DNA of 64,000 bases from assembly GCA_024529925.1 (NCBI GenBank), contig JAFEUB010000810.1, forward strand, positions 62,001-126,000, written 5' to 3'. The notes under the pieces were generated by a model. The model was not told the origin of the DNA. It did no database searches and saw nothing but the letters and a program-made list of their open reading frames with translations. This DNA is from Ophthalmolycus amberensis (Eukaryota > Chordata > Actinopteri > Perciformes > Zoarcidae). Both the position numbers and the translations under genes were made by a program. Below, one piece after another: positions 1 through 14,026 of the stretch. Position 1 is the stretch's first letter; the number at the start of each line of letters is the position of its first letter.

Positions 1-2740
1 CCGAGTACAATAGCCAACTGTTTAACGTGTCTCCTTCCCAGTGCATATTCACTGGTTTATAAGGATCTTATAATAATCATCAAAATCTTAACTCACCCAG
101 GAAGGACTCTGGCATTGTTGCAGTGCAGCCTTCAGGCTACGTGTCTGGATCGTCTACTGCATGTGAATGATACACAAAGCTTGCCACAAGATCGACCTAC
201 GCAGTCAGTGCTCCTGAAATAGAGGGTGGGATTAGCAGTGCACATCCAACAAAGTCTGGATTACGAGGCAAAGGAAGTACGCATGCAGCGATAAGGGCTG
301 GAAACACACGGCAATCTAAATAACAGTGTGAGGACAGCAGATTCACAGGAGCCAACTCAACCAGTTAAACAGTGATCACGTAGTGTGCTCACAGCCACCC
401 AATAGATACATTTAAAATATTAAAATGTGTGTTCATTTAGAAAGTCTTTCACAAAGCTTAATATGATTGTTATGTTGATGTTGTTGCTGCTGCTGTTGTT
501 GTTGTGGTGGTTTTTGCTTGACACCATTGTCACTGCAGGAGTATTTAACAGGTTACAGGCTTGGACCACGCCAGCATCTTATCCCCATGCTTATCGTCAG
601 CTGATCAGACTAATCCAAGACAGGCAATTTCTCTGCAGAACCACACAATCAGAAACATTCTCCCCCTGTACAAATGCCTATGTTTTCGACTAATAGTATA
701 TAGATATTACTGGAAACTACAGGACCATTTACTCATTCTTGGGGACAGCAATTTTCAGAGCAGAAACTGCATTTAAAAATATGTTTATGCTTATATTACG
801 AAGAACATTTTATGTGTTAGATTTTTCATAGATTTCAGTCACTAGGAGGCTGTGACTCATTAATAACTCAGGGGACCTACCCTTTGGTTTTAGTGATACT
901 TAATCAGCCTGGTGTGGACAGATGGCAAGCCTAGAGCCACACAGCTTAACAAACCTATGAGCTGCTTAGACTGACCACTCAACAAGTGTTAACCTTTAAC
1001 TGAATCAAACTTATTTCCAGTATAAAATCTCCAAAATGTTGAAGTAGAATTTATTTCAGGTATGTGATCCCACTGGGCCATGTATGATAAGAATATGCCT
1101 TTCATTTGAGAGACATTTATGTTTTATTTCCTATGTAACAAATTGAAACTACAATCTAAAGTCTGTGTGCAACCCTGTCCTATAATAACAAATAAAGACC
1201 TTGTAACCTTGCTTCTACAGGTCTGCAGACAGTTATAAACAGATAACCGTGGGATAGCCTCGAACAACATACGTTTTGCTGTTGATGTCGATAATAATGT
1301 GCAACTTTGGCGTGTTACACTCGTGTAACTACACGCTACTCCACTCAACAAATCGTGTTTGGTAAATAACGTTAACGATATAAAACAAAACAAAAAGGTT
1401 GTGCAGGCCCCGTACACCGCAGTGAGTGTTAAACTAATGTTAAATAGCCAAACGTTAACTGCCCACCAGCCTCCACCTGAGAACAATCTGACGTTGAAGA
1501 AGAGCGGCTGGTTATCTTAGCGACTAGTTACGAAAGCAGACGTTTAAAATGACCAACATATTACTGACTTCACGTTGCATTTTCAAAATGTGTCTCCCAA
1601 ATGCGCGTTGCTTCGAGGTACAGCAGTTTCCGAAACGTGTCTGTCCCAACGACAGTTCACGCCACTGACTGCAAGCAAACCAAACAGCACGCTGATTGGC
1701 CGAATCGTTGTCTAGCAACCGAGCACGGCTCAACATGATTGGCTCTTGGCTGTCAGGTACTTCAAGTTTTAATGCCAATTGAATCATGCTTGATCAATGT
1801 TATTGTTTCGAACACACGGACACGAATGAAGAACGCTTGGAATTGGGTTTTTTTACTTTTTGTATTATGACATTATATTGTTGACAGTATGATCAAATAA
1901 GATAAGGATCTATTTATCGTGCTGTATTCAGAAACGTCATTTGAATTTGTAAGCAGCAAGACTTCAAAAATGTGAATTGTTCCAATCAATTAACTAACAT
2001 TTTAAGCGGCGAAAGTTAATTAGGTAAACAGTATGAATGAACAAAATTACTTGAGAGTAACTTTAATGCAAATTATACAAAACTGAATTTCAGAACAAGA
2101 CAGTAAAATAGCTCATTGCACGGCACAGTAAGAAACACCTTCCAAAAATTTTATTTAGATAATTTTTTCAAATTGATTCTGCATCAACAAGGCAAACAAC
2201 ATTATTTGGAAATCATAAGTACCGGTAGCTTGAATGGAAGAGTTTGATTCCAAAGTACTGATTGTGACACACATTGTGGGGGAAATTAACCTTTTCTCTC
2301 AACAGACATTTTGACTTTTCATTGCAAAAAAAGCACAAGTAAACTTATATCATTAGCAATGGCTCAGAGTTTTAATTTAAAAGTAGCATGAGTGAGCAAT
2401 CATGTGCAATACTGGGGCCCTAATTATCAAAAACAAACAAAAAATAGCCATTATCAAGTTTATTAATTACACCTGTGCTTTCCCTGTGCAAAAGGCCTGT
2501 TCAGATACCAGTTCTTAGTCAAAATGTTTGAAATGTTCAAATGGACCTAAGATCTTTATCTACGAAAAGGTTTTTCTTAATTTTAGGCAGTGAATATCTC
2601 CTTTACTTTAAATTAATCAGAAGAAAGAAAAGTGCCTACAATTGCAAAAATACAAATAAAGCTAGATATGAGAGAACATTTATAAGGATAATGTGTGACA
2701 AAAATAGCATTTCCATAACTCTGGCATGTCTCTCTGTATA
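1..2740. other. Intergenic DNA, no gene assembled
   Basis: No exon series with consistent phase was found here. A leucine-rich open frame at 427-693 comes from a TTG/CTG trinucleotide run at about 480-510 and looks spurious. On the minus strand a short possible first coding exon lies at 97-115 (ATG, then six codons, then a GTGAGT donor), which would belong to a gene leaving the window to the left. A promoter-like patch at about 1480-1790 is listed separately. The rest is AT-rich and unremarkable. Confidence 0.5.
1480..1790. promoter_or_regulatory. Promoter-like CpG/CCAAT patch with RFX X-box
   Basis: This patch is richer in CpG than its surroundings. It holds two inverted CCAAT boxes (GATTGG at 1694-1699 and 1737-1742). 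The near-palindrome GTTGTCTAGCAAC lies at 1707-1719 and fits the RFX X-box pattern (GTNRCC, short spacer, RGYAAC) with one mismatch. X-boxes with CCAAT boxes are typical of promoters of ciliary genes. No transcript start can be placed from sequence alone, and the gene it would serve was not found; a minus-strand gene leaving the window to the left is the likeliest. Confidence 0.4.
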
Positions 2741-2746
2741 TTTATT
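2741..2746 (-). terminator. Poly(A) signal for the receptor guanylate cyclase
   Basis: AATAAA on the minus strand about 160 bases past the stop codon at 2908-2910. It is the first canonical signal downstream and would give a short 3' UTR. Confidence 0.5.
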
Positions 2747-2907
2747 TGGATTTACAGTGCACTATTTAAATTAATGATAAACTATTAGTTCATCCTATAA
2801 TTGTATCTGCACATTTAACCAAAACAGACTTCACTGGATACAATTACATTGCACAACACAAAGCCTGACCAGTTTTCATCAGTGATTGTCACAGTTTAGG
2901 CTCTGAA

Positions 2908-3978
2908 CTAGTCACTAACTGGCACTAGGACTCCTCTGGATTCAGATGTTCTGAGCAGCGGGTCTGTATAATCGTCTCTCTTTGCTTCAAGCCACCATGT
3001 TGTCATGTCCCCTTTTCCCTGTTAGGTCAAGAAAAATGAGAGAGTGAATGAGAAAGAGAAGAGAGTCATATTGCAAAGCATGTGGCCCTTTGAATTTTAA
3101 ATAAAGCCATTAGGGTTTGATGGGGGGCAGAGAGCAGCAGCTGAGTCCATCTCTTAGCAAGACATCACAAGTGTCAGCCGCCCAGTCCTCTGGGACTGAG
3201 AAGTAAACCCCTCCCCCATCATAACACTGGCACCACCCTAAAAGAGGTCTTAGGTTACAATGTGAATAGAAGCCAGTAGAACTGAATGATGGTTCCTTGA
3301 AAAACAAAGCAAATACCAGACACACCCAGTCTCTTTTCCATTTGGAGGGAACTTTCATGTAATCTTTTGAAATCTCAGCCTCATAAATCCCTTGTGTTTT
3401 TCAAAGGTGGTGCCCCATCTTGTATGCGATTATATTTATCACTGCATCAATTAGGCTTTTTTTAAAGAAACGGTTACCTCCGTGACAGCACAAAGACGGT
3501 AGAAATAGCATTATATGCACAAAGCTTATCATGCTAGTGAGGTTTATTTTGAGAGCTGCTGTGGGTGTACACTCAGTAGCCAGTTTGATATGTGCACCTC
3601 CATACAGCACTCTGATACAGCAGTCCTGCAACAGCTCCTACTCTCATGAAGGTTACAATGCTCAGTCTTTGTTGAAACTATTTTAGAAAGGTGTTGATTC
3701 AACTTCATGGCCATTTCGGAGGCTGCTGTTTGCGATGCTTTTGAACTGTATTGCATTATACAGAGAAGTGTTTCTGTCATTAGGCCTACCCTGATTGATA
3801 TAAATGGAATGGACAAAATAATAGAAATACCTATCAGTATAAAAGGTCCAATGACTACAGTCTGCCTTCCTAGTACAAATAAAAGCATAGGAGGCTTATT
3901 ATGCTGTGTAGATGGATCTGTGTTTGTCACTGCAGCGGACATAATATCTCAATATTCTTCAACACAGGTCATATATAT

Positions 3979-4034
<56 letters not shown>

Positions 4035-7000
4035 GTTACCTTCACAGGAAGTGTTCCTCTGCATGTCAGAGTGTAACCTCTTAGCATGTGAAGCAGGTCA
4101 GCTGTGGCACCACTCACCTGAATCTTCAGAGCTATGGACATAATTATAAATAACCAGTTTATTTTTTTCTTTGAGCACCATTATGTGCAAAATGTGGTGC
4201 ATGTTTTTAATCACGCTATTCTGCAGTTTTTTAACTTTACAAATCAATATAATTTGTATTACAAATTGTGCTCTCCAGCCAATGGAAAACATTACAAATG
4301 AAACCAAATTGCAGCAGTTAATCCATATAGTATAAAACTGATCTAGTAAAATGCATGTGTTGTAAAGTGTTATGTGAAATATGGGATTTATGGTTATTGA
4401 TCCTATACAATTTAAAGTTCTATATTTTGTGTCATCATTATAGTCGTATTCATCCAGATCTAATACAATATAGTGTACACTTTGCATCGGCATCATTTGC
4501 ACATTTTCCAGCATATATGACACATAGTTTTTCACATGGTGACTTAAACACATGGTTGCAAATTGTGAAAGGCAAAGAGCATACTGCACTGTGTGCACAA
4601 ACCTTACACAATTGAGAGGAGTTCGATTTTCCTCAAAAAGCTCGTCGGGTTAACTTTTAGCTCGTATTATGAAGTTAAGACTTTTGTTTTTTACAGTCAC
4701 TCGGTACTTATCCATTATTCCACTAGTTTAATGCAGAGGATTAGGTACAGGAGATCACTTTGTCCAACCTGCATGTTGTAACTCCACCGTGCTGCTGAGC
4801 TAACAGAGCCAATCGTGTTTGGCATGATAGCAGCAGGCCAAAGGCCACCGGCCAAAAGCTAATCCTGAACTGCTATTGAAGTCAGTTGCAACAGCACTGC
4901 AGACACACTCTTGAATCAATGTGGGACAATATTAAGAGAGCAGGCAGAGGTCGTGTAGCACAGTTGTTCAGCACATACAGTAACAAGTTAAACTGAAATC
5001 AACATGATGTTTTTTTCTCTGAGACAAACTGTGCCATGTTGAGACATTATTTGGATCAAAAGCAGTGTATCTAATCCTTACCTTCACTTGTTGATTCCAT
5101 GCGTGACGCTGTGTTGACAGTGTCCCCAAACAGACAGTAGCGTGGCATTTTGGTGCCAACCACACCAGCCACAACAGGTCCTGGCAGGAAAAAACCCACA
5201 GCAGTGACTGTGACTGCAACACTTTGGGTGGATAATATTGAATGTATGACATTGTTGAATCCTGATAATGCATGTCAGATTATTTAAAGGGGCAAAACCT
5301 TAAATCTTAGAGTTATTTTTACTCACATACATATACACATATATATGAAGCAGTCAAATCAATAACAGTAACGTCCACACTTTTAATGTGCAGTTGTCCC
5401 AAACAGGAAAAATGGCAGAGGTAGGAGCTTACGGAATGATTTCAAATAGTATCACTGAAATGTAAAAAAGCAACCCATGTGTCCTCAAAACTTACCCCCA
5501 TAGAAATTCAAGACCCTCAATGATGATTCAAGTCCTTTAAAAAAACCGTTTTTCTACAGACATGTATTGGTTTGTACGGACTTGAGGCCAGTGGCTGCGC
5601 ATGTGATGAGATATGTGATAATACTCTCTTTTTTAAGCAGGTCATGTCTTATTTTATCTATCTTACAATAGTTATAATTTATGTTGTCATACTTCAGAGG
5701 GTGGATGGGTCAGGGTAGGAGGCATAGAATGGAAAAGTATTGCAAAAGTAATGCATTTTAAGATTTTTATTATGACCTGATGTGTAAAACCTTATTGAAT
5801 GGAATGGAATATCTTTGGCTGTGAAATAATAATAAAAAATATAGGTAAACATTTTTTTATAACAATTTAAGCAGCATTTACATTTAATTGTATTAATATT
5901 TAGCTTATCATATATGCAAACAGGTTGTTTAAGATTACTCTTACATTTTGCAACCCGACCTTGGACCGTTTTAAAACTGTGAATGTGTCTTTCGAAAACT
6001 ATCTGATATTTTAACCTTGATGCTGGATACAGGTGAGATGTCCACAGTACCTGAGTGGATGCCAGCGCGTATCTTCAGCTGTGTGTTGGGTTTATGAGGG
6101 ATCTTGAACGTGTGGCAGACACTGACCAGATCAAGAGCCATGCTGGCTATCTCCCCAGCATGATTGATGCCATTCTCTTGAGGGACCCCTGAGACCACCA
6201 TGTCTGGAAGATACACCAGTATTCCATGTCAAGAAACAATACAGAAAAGGGAAGAGAGAGATGCATTAATGATAAAATATCAAAACACACATTCAGGCAC
6301 TCTGTAGACGCGAGATCAGTTGTTGTTTTTGTCTTTGAATTCATCCATTTTAGTTGTGTGTCTGCCTCTCAACAAATGTTTGTCCTTATTTTCAAGCTGT
6401 GATCTAATATAAATATATAGTGTATATTGATGGTAGTTCTTTATCAAAATGATTTATCACTTTTTGTTAGCAGTTAAAAAATCAGTTTATTGTCTGTACT
6501 TACAAGCATCACCGATTGTCTCCACTTTGTAAACGTCGTAAATGTCAATAATGTCATCAAAGCTGGTGTAGAGCTGATTGAGGAAGTCCACTACCTGGTA
6601 GGGAGTGCTGGCACCAGACAGCTGAGTAAAGCCCACAATATCGCTGTCACAGGGGAGTAAAACAATGCCAGTCATCTTATACATGTATACAATGTATATA
6701 ACAATGTAGAAGATCAAATCAATCTAAACACATCCCTGTCAATTGAACATATTTATGTTACGCTCCAGAGAATCGACAACTTGACAAATGTCCATAAAAG
6801 AATAAAAGTGAATGTAATGAACCCCACGCAAACCTGAAGTAGACGGTGGCGCTGGAGAAGCTCTGAGCCTCTGTTGTTCGACCCTGACGAAGATCATCAG
6901 CCACCGGTTTTGGTAACATACCTGCACAGCAATTTCACCACTTAAAAAGAACACGCCCCAATATATAGTCTTTGGGACAATGGGTAGGAATGATGACGGT

Positions 7001-10000
7001 GCTGCTTCTGCACCACTAGATGGCAGTGAGCTCATTTGACTGAATAACTGACATCAACTAAATAGGAACAACTCTGCCTTAGGGGACGTTTCATATGCTG
7101 CATTTGGGCATGCATATGTTGGAGATAATGAATGTATATGTGCACATTTCACAGTTAACTGCTCATCGGCATAGTTTTATCTCTGCAATGTCATCCAAAA
7201 CAAATTCTTTAAAGCTACACTTGATCAATGATTCTTTTTGGGATCAATCATTGGAGCCTTGCAACCCTTTCCAATCACTCCACACTGTTATTCTGACTTA
7301 CTGTACAACAGCTGATCTGTCTTCTGTTTCTCTTGAAGAAGGTCCTGTGTTCTCTCAGCGACTATGGCCTCCAGATGTTTGCTGTAATTCTCCATCTGCA
7401 ATAAAACAAAATTTATGTCTGAAATTCAAAACAATCCAGATGGCACAAATGGAATTTCCGTTTTTTTTTCATAGCATTTGTCTTTGAAGTACTGTTTGTT
7501 TAGTATATGTATTCTATGTATCTTTACACGCTATTATAATTTATTTTACCATATTTCAGTGGGCTATTACCAGGTTCATCATCATGTCCACAGGGCTGAC
7601 TTTGTGTGGGTTCATTTTGTCGAGCATCTTCTTGACCTGCTCAAACGTGGGCCTCATTGGGGCGTTATGACACCAGCACTTCTTAATAAGCTGTTCGGGT
7701 GTTCAAGAGAAGAGAGCAACACCTCATTGTCCAATATGTTCAATCAGTCATATGCGTATGACATATAATATCAATAGAACGTTACCAAGTTTTTCTAGTT
7801 ATTCGAGAGACAGTTCAACAAGAGCATCAGTACAAATACGACATTATTCTATTTTCAGTTCTAGGAACATCTGCACATGAGACAGACCTCGCAGTAATCT
7901 CCTTGACTGGGACAGTCAGTATCTGCCTTCCCTGCTTTGACTTCAGGCAGAGGGGGGCGCCACATGATATCCATCCTCACTCCCTCAGCCTGGTCCTGTT
8001 AGAGAAGTCTGCTGGTTACAAAGCTAAGATCAAAAGGAAGCTAAAGGTTGTAATCTACACAGAAAGCCGTCGTGCTCACTGAAATGAGGTTGGTGCGAGT
8101 TGCAATCTCAACCAGAATCATGGAGTAGCTGATAAGACGAGGGAAAAGTAGAGAAAGGATTTAATGAATATTGTTTTCCGTGTATTTTCCAGTGCAAAGA
8201 TTCAATAATTTTCATGCATAGATGAAGATGGTTGCCTGTCCTACATAACTCAATGTCCCCATCTTTGATTAAACTGTATCAAATTTCCATGCGTGATCCA
8301 AAATGAACTGCTTTAACTACAATTAACTGCTGATACTGTGACACTCAAACACACCTGTAGACATCTGCTGCTGGCGTCATATTGGAGCTGTTTCCCACCA
8401 GGACCTCTGGTGCACAGTTTATACGAATCACATCCCCACAATTGAAGCCATTACTGACGGCCTCCAAGTCCTCCCTTCTGTAGGCTGTGAGCCCATAATC
8501 TGACCCCAAATACAGAAAAATATAGAGTACAGTGAAGCAGGATGTTGTTTTTCACTTTGCCTCGATAATAACATTGCTGCTGGTGTATGACAATGGCTGA
8601 GCGGTGCAATGATAAGGAGAGGTTTTGTTTCATAGTGTTATTTAATCTGTGTATATTGAGTGATTTATCACAGATGTGTGATTACTGAAAACAGGAATAT
8701 AACAAAGAGCAATGTGCTTTGACGCTGTAGGCTGAAGTTGTCTTTATTTTTTGTTACCTGAGATTTTGCACACCCAGCGGTCATCAATAACACAGTTTCT
8801 GGAGTGAAGTCTACCATGAAACATCCTGTGCTGGTGAAGGTACGACATCCCGCGAGTGATGTCAGTGGCAAAGGAAAGTCTGCATGGGGAAAGGAACAGT
8901 CCAGATGTTGCTGTTTATGTGTCTGTTTATTTTTCCATTGTGGTCTATTGGGGGAATTATATTTAAGTCTTCCTTTATTTGATTGTTAAACTGTGGTGTG
9001 AAATGTTGAGTCTGACTTAGCAAAATAACTTTCGGATTTCATTACATCATGGGGACTTCTGTGAGCGCAGTTACCTGTGGAATAATGTTTAAAAAGAGAC
9101 AAAATCCCTGATCTAATTCACTGCAAGGAGTGACCAGACCATGATCATCAGCTCCTATAGGAGTGAGTATAACCTACACAAAAAACTAAAATATATCATT
9201 ATTAGGTTACTCATGCATAAATGTAAAAGAAGGATGTAGATGGTGGAGGTGGAACTATTTTGTATTGGAGTGCAACTTGATTATTTTCAGTATGGATTAA
9301 TCTGTTAATTATTTGGTTGATTAAATGAGTACTTGAGTACAGTACTTGTAAAGCAAATGTACTTAGTTATGTTTCGCCACTGCCACACTGCTAAATGGTA
9401 AACGAATAAAAATGAAGCCGTATGTGATATTTTCTCACCTGAAGCCCCAGTTGATGGGGATGTCCTCATTCAGCAGGACATCGGACAGGCTTCCTTTTGG
9501 GCAGTGCTCTGTGATGATGCTGATGTCGGGGACCTCGATGGAACCACCAATGAACTTGCATAGATTGGGGTGATCTAGTTGCCTATAGCCAATAGGAACA
9601 ATTACATAAAGCTAAAGGAGTTTGGGAGACAACAGTTTATTATGTCAGTAAAATGGTTATTTCCCTCACCTAACTTCTTTCACCTCCTTCCTGATGGTTT
9701 TAGAGAGGGTGAAATGTTTATTCTGGATGTGTTTCACTGCCACCGTCCTCCCATCACTGCAAGAAGACCATCAAGTCAACTAGAAATTCTCAGCAAAATA
9801 CATCCTCATACATTTGAGATATGCAGAGGAACCAGTCATACAAATTGGCATTTTGTCAACAACAGATTAAACTTCTTTTTCACAAATATTTGCATAATTC
9901 ACTTTATCTGTTTTACCTCACAGAGTGTTTCCGTGGTGCTGTAACATGTGAACGTCCCTTCTGGGATCAGTAAAGTCTTATCTTATCACACATTAGACAC

Positions 10001-10784
10001 AGCTCCTAACTCTACAGCGCTGATCCATATGGTATAGCCCGTGTTTTGATCCGTACAGAAAAAGAGTAAAAGAGTGAGGCAGTGTGTCTAAAAAACATGC
10101 TTGAACATTCAACTTCTGTTAGTTGAATGTTTCTGATTAATGAGCATTTATATAAACTAAAATAATACTGTTTCTCACTAGATGCCTGGCTGGATGAAGG
10201 AAGTGTTGATTCTGGTGAACACGGTCACATCAGTTGTTTGACTGATGGAAGACATACTTTTGACTCGCTGCAGACTGATGGTGCTGCAGAGGCCCATGCA
10301 GCACACTTTACCTGCACACACCAGACAGTTAGATACTCAGAGTCAGGGTCAGTCGTAAAACTGGTTTTTTTATGAATAGAAATGCTTTATTGGAGGGTAA
10401 AATAACCTCCAGGCCTGACCCATTCTTACTTACATAAACATTTCATTTGAGATTGAAAATCCCACAAAAACAGCAGACATCACAGATACATCGAACATAT
10501 TCTTGTTGCTTTAAAAGCAAAAGGAAAGTGATCCATTCTTGAAACACATTAGAGTCTTAAATGAAAGTGAAAGTCTAAAGCTTGCCAGCAAAGTTTCATG
10601 TATATGTAAACAGTATTTATTAACAACTTCAGTGTGAGACTTTTTACCAAATATTATGTTCTTGTAGTTGATGATCCAGCTTTCATCCCAAAGCATCCTC
10701 TGTTTCTGGTACTGGAGCCACTGCAGGGAGGACATTAAGATAAACATCAGCGCATGAAACATCTCCTATGTGTTAGTGTTAGTG

Positions 10785-10832
<48 letters not shown>

Positions 10833-13800
10833 GCACCGACTGACCACTATGGTTAGGATGAAGCCGCTGCTGAAGAGAGTAACTGGAAGCCCAATGGCCA
10901 CTTTGATAGTGATGGACATCGGGCAGATGCCACAGTCTGCAGGACAGTTCAGACAGTTCTCCTCCAGCTCGCAGGTGTCATCCCCACACACTGAAACACA
11001 ATCACGTATTTTATATTTGAGGTTTCCATCCACTTTTAGCGGCAGAGGAAGCACTCAGATTGTTTAATAAACAAATATTCGACTAACATTCTACTAAAGT
11101 ACAAAGGTATCAGCATCAAAATGTACTTAAAGTACCAAACATAAAAGTGCTCATAATGCAGAATGGATCTTGCAGAATAATGTATATTATATTATTGGAT
11201 TGTAGTTATTGATGCATTAATGTGTAGATCATTTTAATGCTGCAGCTGGTAAAGATGGAGATCATTTTCTTCAGGAAGAATACAGATACATTGACAAACA
11301 AGTATTTGTGTAAAAGTTTTACTATTGTAAGGGAAGCCACACACAAGTTGACCTTTTTCCTTCATATTTCTGTAGAAGTTCAGGGTGTAAACAGATGTGT
11401 GCTCTTACTCCCTTTGACTTGTATTGCTCAACACCCCAGAGATAGTAATTTTGCACACATGTTTTATTGGATCATGATTGAGCCGCAGAGGCATTATTCA
11501 GCACATACTGTAGGATTCAGCATGTCAACAAATAGATACTGAGCAGACTGACCTTGAGCACTGACAACAAGCACTTTGGACTCCAGTGCTGCGTGCATGT
11601 GTCCCATTTTGATATGAGCAATGACGGAGGTGACTCCCAAATGGATCAGCACCACCTGTGTGAGAAAATACCACCATACAAATTGTACCATGGAAGAGTT
11701 AGGTTGTAAGTATGAAAATAAGTCTCAGTCAACACTATCATTTACATTTATTGTTTTCTTAGCAAATTAAACAACCAAACAATGGTTGATTGTGCCTCAT
11801 TAAATAAAATGAAATGCATGAAAGACAGTTCTGAACGTTATTCAGAACTTAGTTATTATAGTTGAAAACTGTACAGAAAACACTCCGTCACAAAAAAATG
11901 TCAAACTTAACTTCACTATACTGTGAGATAAAAATGAATTCAAACAATCAGAGCTGTGGTTGACTATGTAAACTGTACAAAGAATTGTTTGCCTTATACA
12001 TCTTTTCAGGACTGTATACAATACTATTCTGTCAGATTATACATCATTTCATTGTTGTTTTTTACTTGGTTGTCTTTACTTTGTGTCATTTGATAAGCTG
12101 CAACCCCAAAGTATGGCTTTTTATACTCCTGTAATATACTGACAAGTAATTACAACCTGCTGCCAAGTCGCGTCGTGACGTAACAGACAACAGGCTTCAC
12201 AAAGGATGTGTCACTTTGATCAAACAAATGTCTTATGTGTTGGCTGGGTGCAAGATGAATTATCCATCAGACAACAAAGTTAAAGTTGAAAAACTGTTAC
12301 AGTCAGTCAAAACATGCAGTTGGTGAATTGTAAAAAAGTAAAGGATGCTTTTATTAATTTTTTTATTTGCGTCTTTGTGTGTTAAAACCAATATATATAA
12401 TTAAATATGGGCAGGTATTAACAGGATATGAGGCTGTAAGAAATACTTGAAATGTTCTCCAAACCTGAACAATTGTTAAAAATACATCTATGCTTTTTGT
12501 TTGTGTTGGCTCACCTTTGAACTCCAGTATTTCTGGGACATCATTCCTGCCTTGGAGACAGTGTGAGTCACAATTTTACCATCGTCAGGAATCCACGGGC
12601 CACAGATTCCCCCTTTTTTCTGCGAAGAGACGACACAACAGTTATTTATTCCAGAACTCGTCTTATAGACAGTTCATTCATGTGTTAGTAAGTACTGATA
12701 TTTGAATAACGGTTACTTGGGTTCAACAAGTTGTGTGCTCACTAAAAGAGCTGATGTGTCTCAACCAACATCTCAATTTATTCAAAAGTTGCAGCTTTAC
12801 CAAGATTTGGAAGTCACAGGGCCTCGAAAGAAAATCTAGAGGAAGCATCAAGATATGATACCTACATTTTTTTTTAAATAAACAGCATACTACATAATTA
12901 GAAGATCCTAAAGGATAGATATCATGCAATATAATTGAGAATCCTGAGAAATACATGTGAATTTAATACTAAACATAAAATAACAGCTGTGGCATAACGT
13001 TAAGATCATGTTTGCTTGCTGTAGTTTTCTCAATGTGAGGAGGAGAAGGTGATGACAGTGTGGATGGGGGAAGATGAAACCAGTGTTGTACGACAGGACA
13101 CACTTCAAATAACCCACCATAAGATTGAGAGGACAGGAGTGGACGTTGGCGTGATACACGCAGCAGTTCATTTCATTGGCGTTGTTCCAGTTTGTCGGGC
13201 ACTCGTGTTCATGACAGAACCTCTTTGCCTCTGACGCATTACTGGAAGGGAACATAAAATGGTAGACATTGAAATGAACTAACATAAAACTCTCGTGCTA
13301 TTTACAGTGGAAGCTCAAACAGAAAACCTGCAGATCAGCTTTCCTTTCCTCGAGGGACAATTCAAACCAAAATCAAAAATACATATTTTCCCTCTTACCT
13401 GTAGTGCTATTTATCAATCTAGATAGTGCTCCAAGAAATACATTGGAAAAACTCAACAGCAATGTCTCTTTCCATAAATCATGATTCGGTTACTCAAGAT
13501 AATCCACACACAGCAGTTTCATGTCGGAACTACTTTCTCTCAGCCACAGTTGCTACATCCAAAGTGTGGATTATCTTGGTTAACTCATGATTTCTGGAAA
13601 GAGATAATGCTGTCGAGTTTTTCAAATGTATACTTTTGGCACTTTGAGCACCACAAGCCGAGTGTCCTATATAGTCCCATTATATTTCAGAGTCTACAGA
13701 TATCCCTATGGCCGATATCTCCAAAACTAGGGAACTAACACCATAACAATCTCCCTACAGGCAAGAGGAAATATATGTATTTTTGATTTTGGGGTTAACT

Positions 13801-13975
13801 GTCCCTTTAAACGTGAAAATGAAAGTAGCCTCAATTGAACATAAAATACATTGAATTACACAGATGCAGTCAGGAATAGGTAATACATTATCTGTACTAT
13901 CTGAACAATTGTCCGCTTTCCTTTTTTGATAAGTGTATTCGTATTAGTGTATTAGTATTAGTATTAGAACAGTTC

Positions 13976-14026
<51 letters not shown>

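Noticed and set aside
427..693. Leucine-rich 88-codon frame
   Set aside because: The leucines come from a TTG/CTG trinucleotide run. Nothing supports coding outside it.
10785..11054. Small secreted cysteine-rich protein (89 codons)
   Set aside because: It is exon 7 of the guanylate cyclase read with its flanking introns. Phase and splice sites join it to exons 6 and 8.
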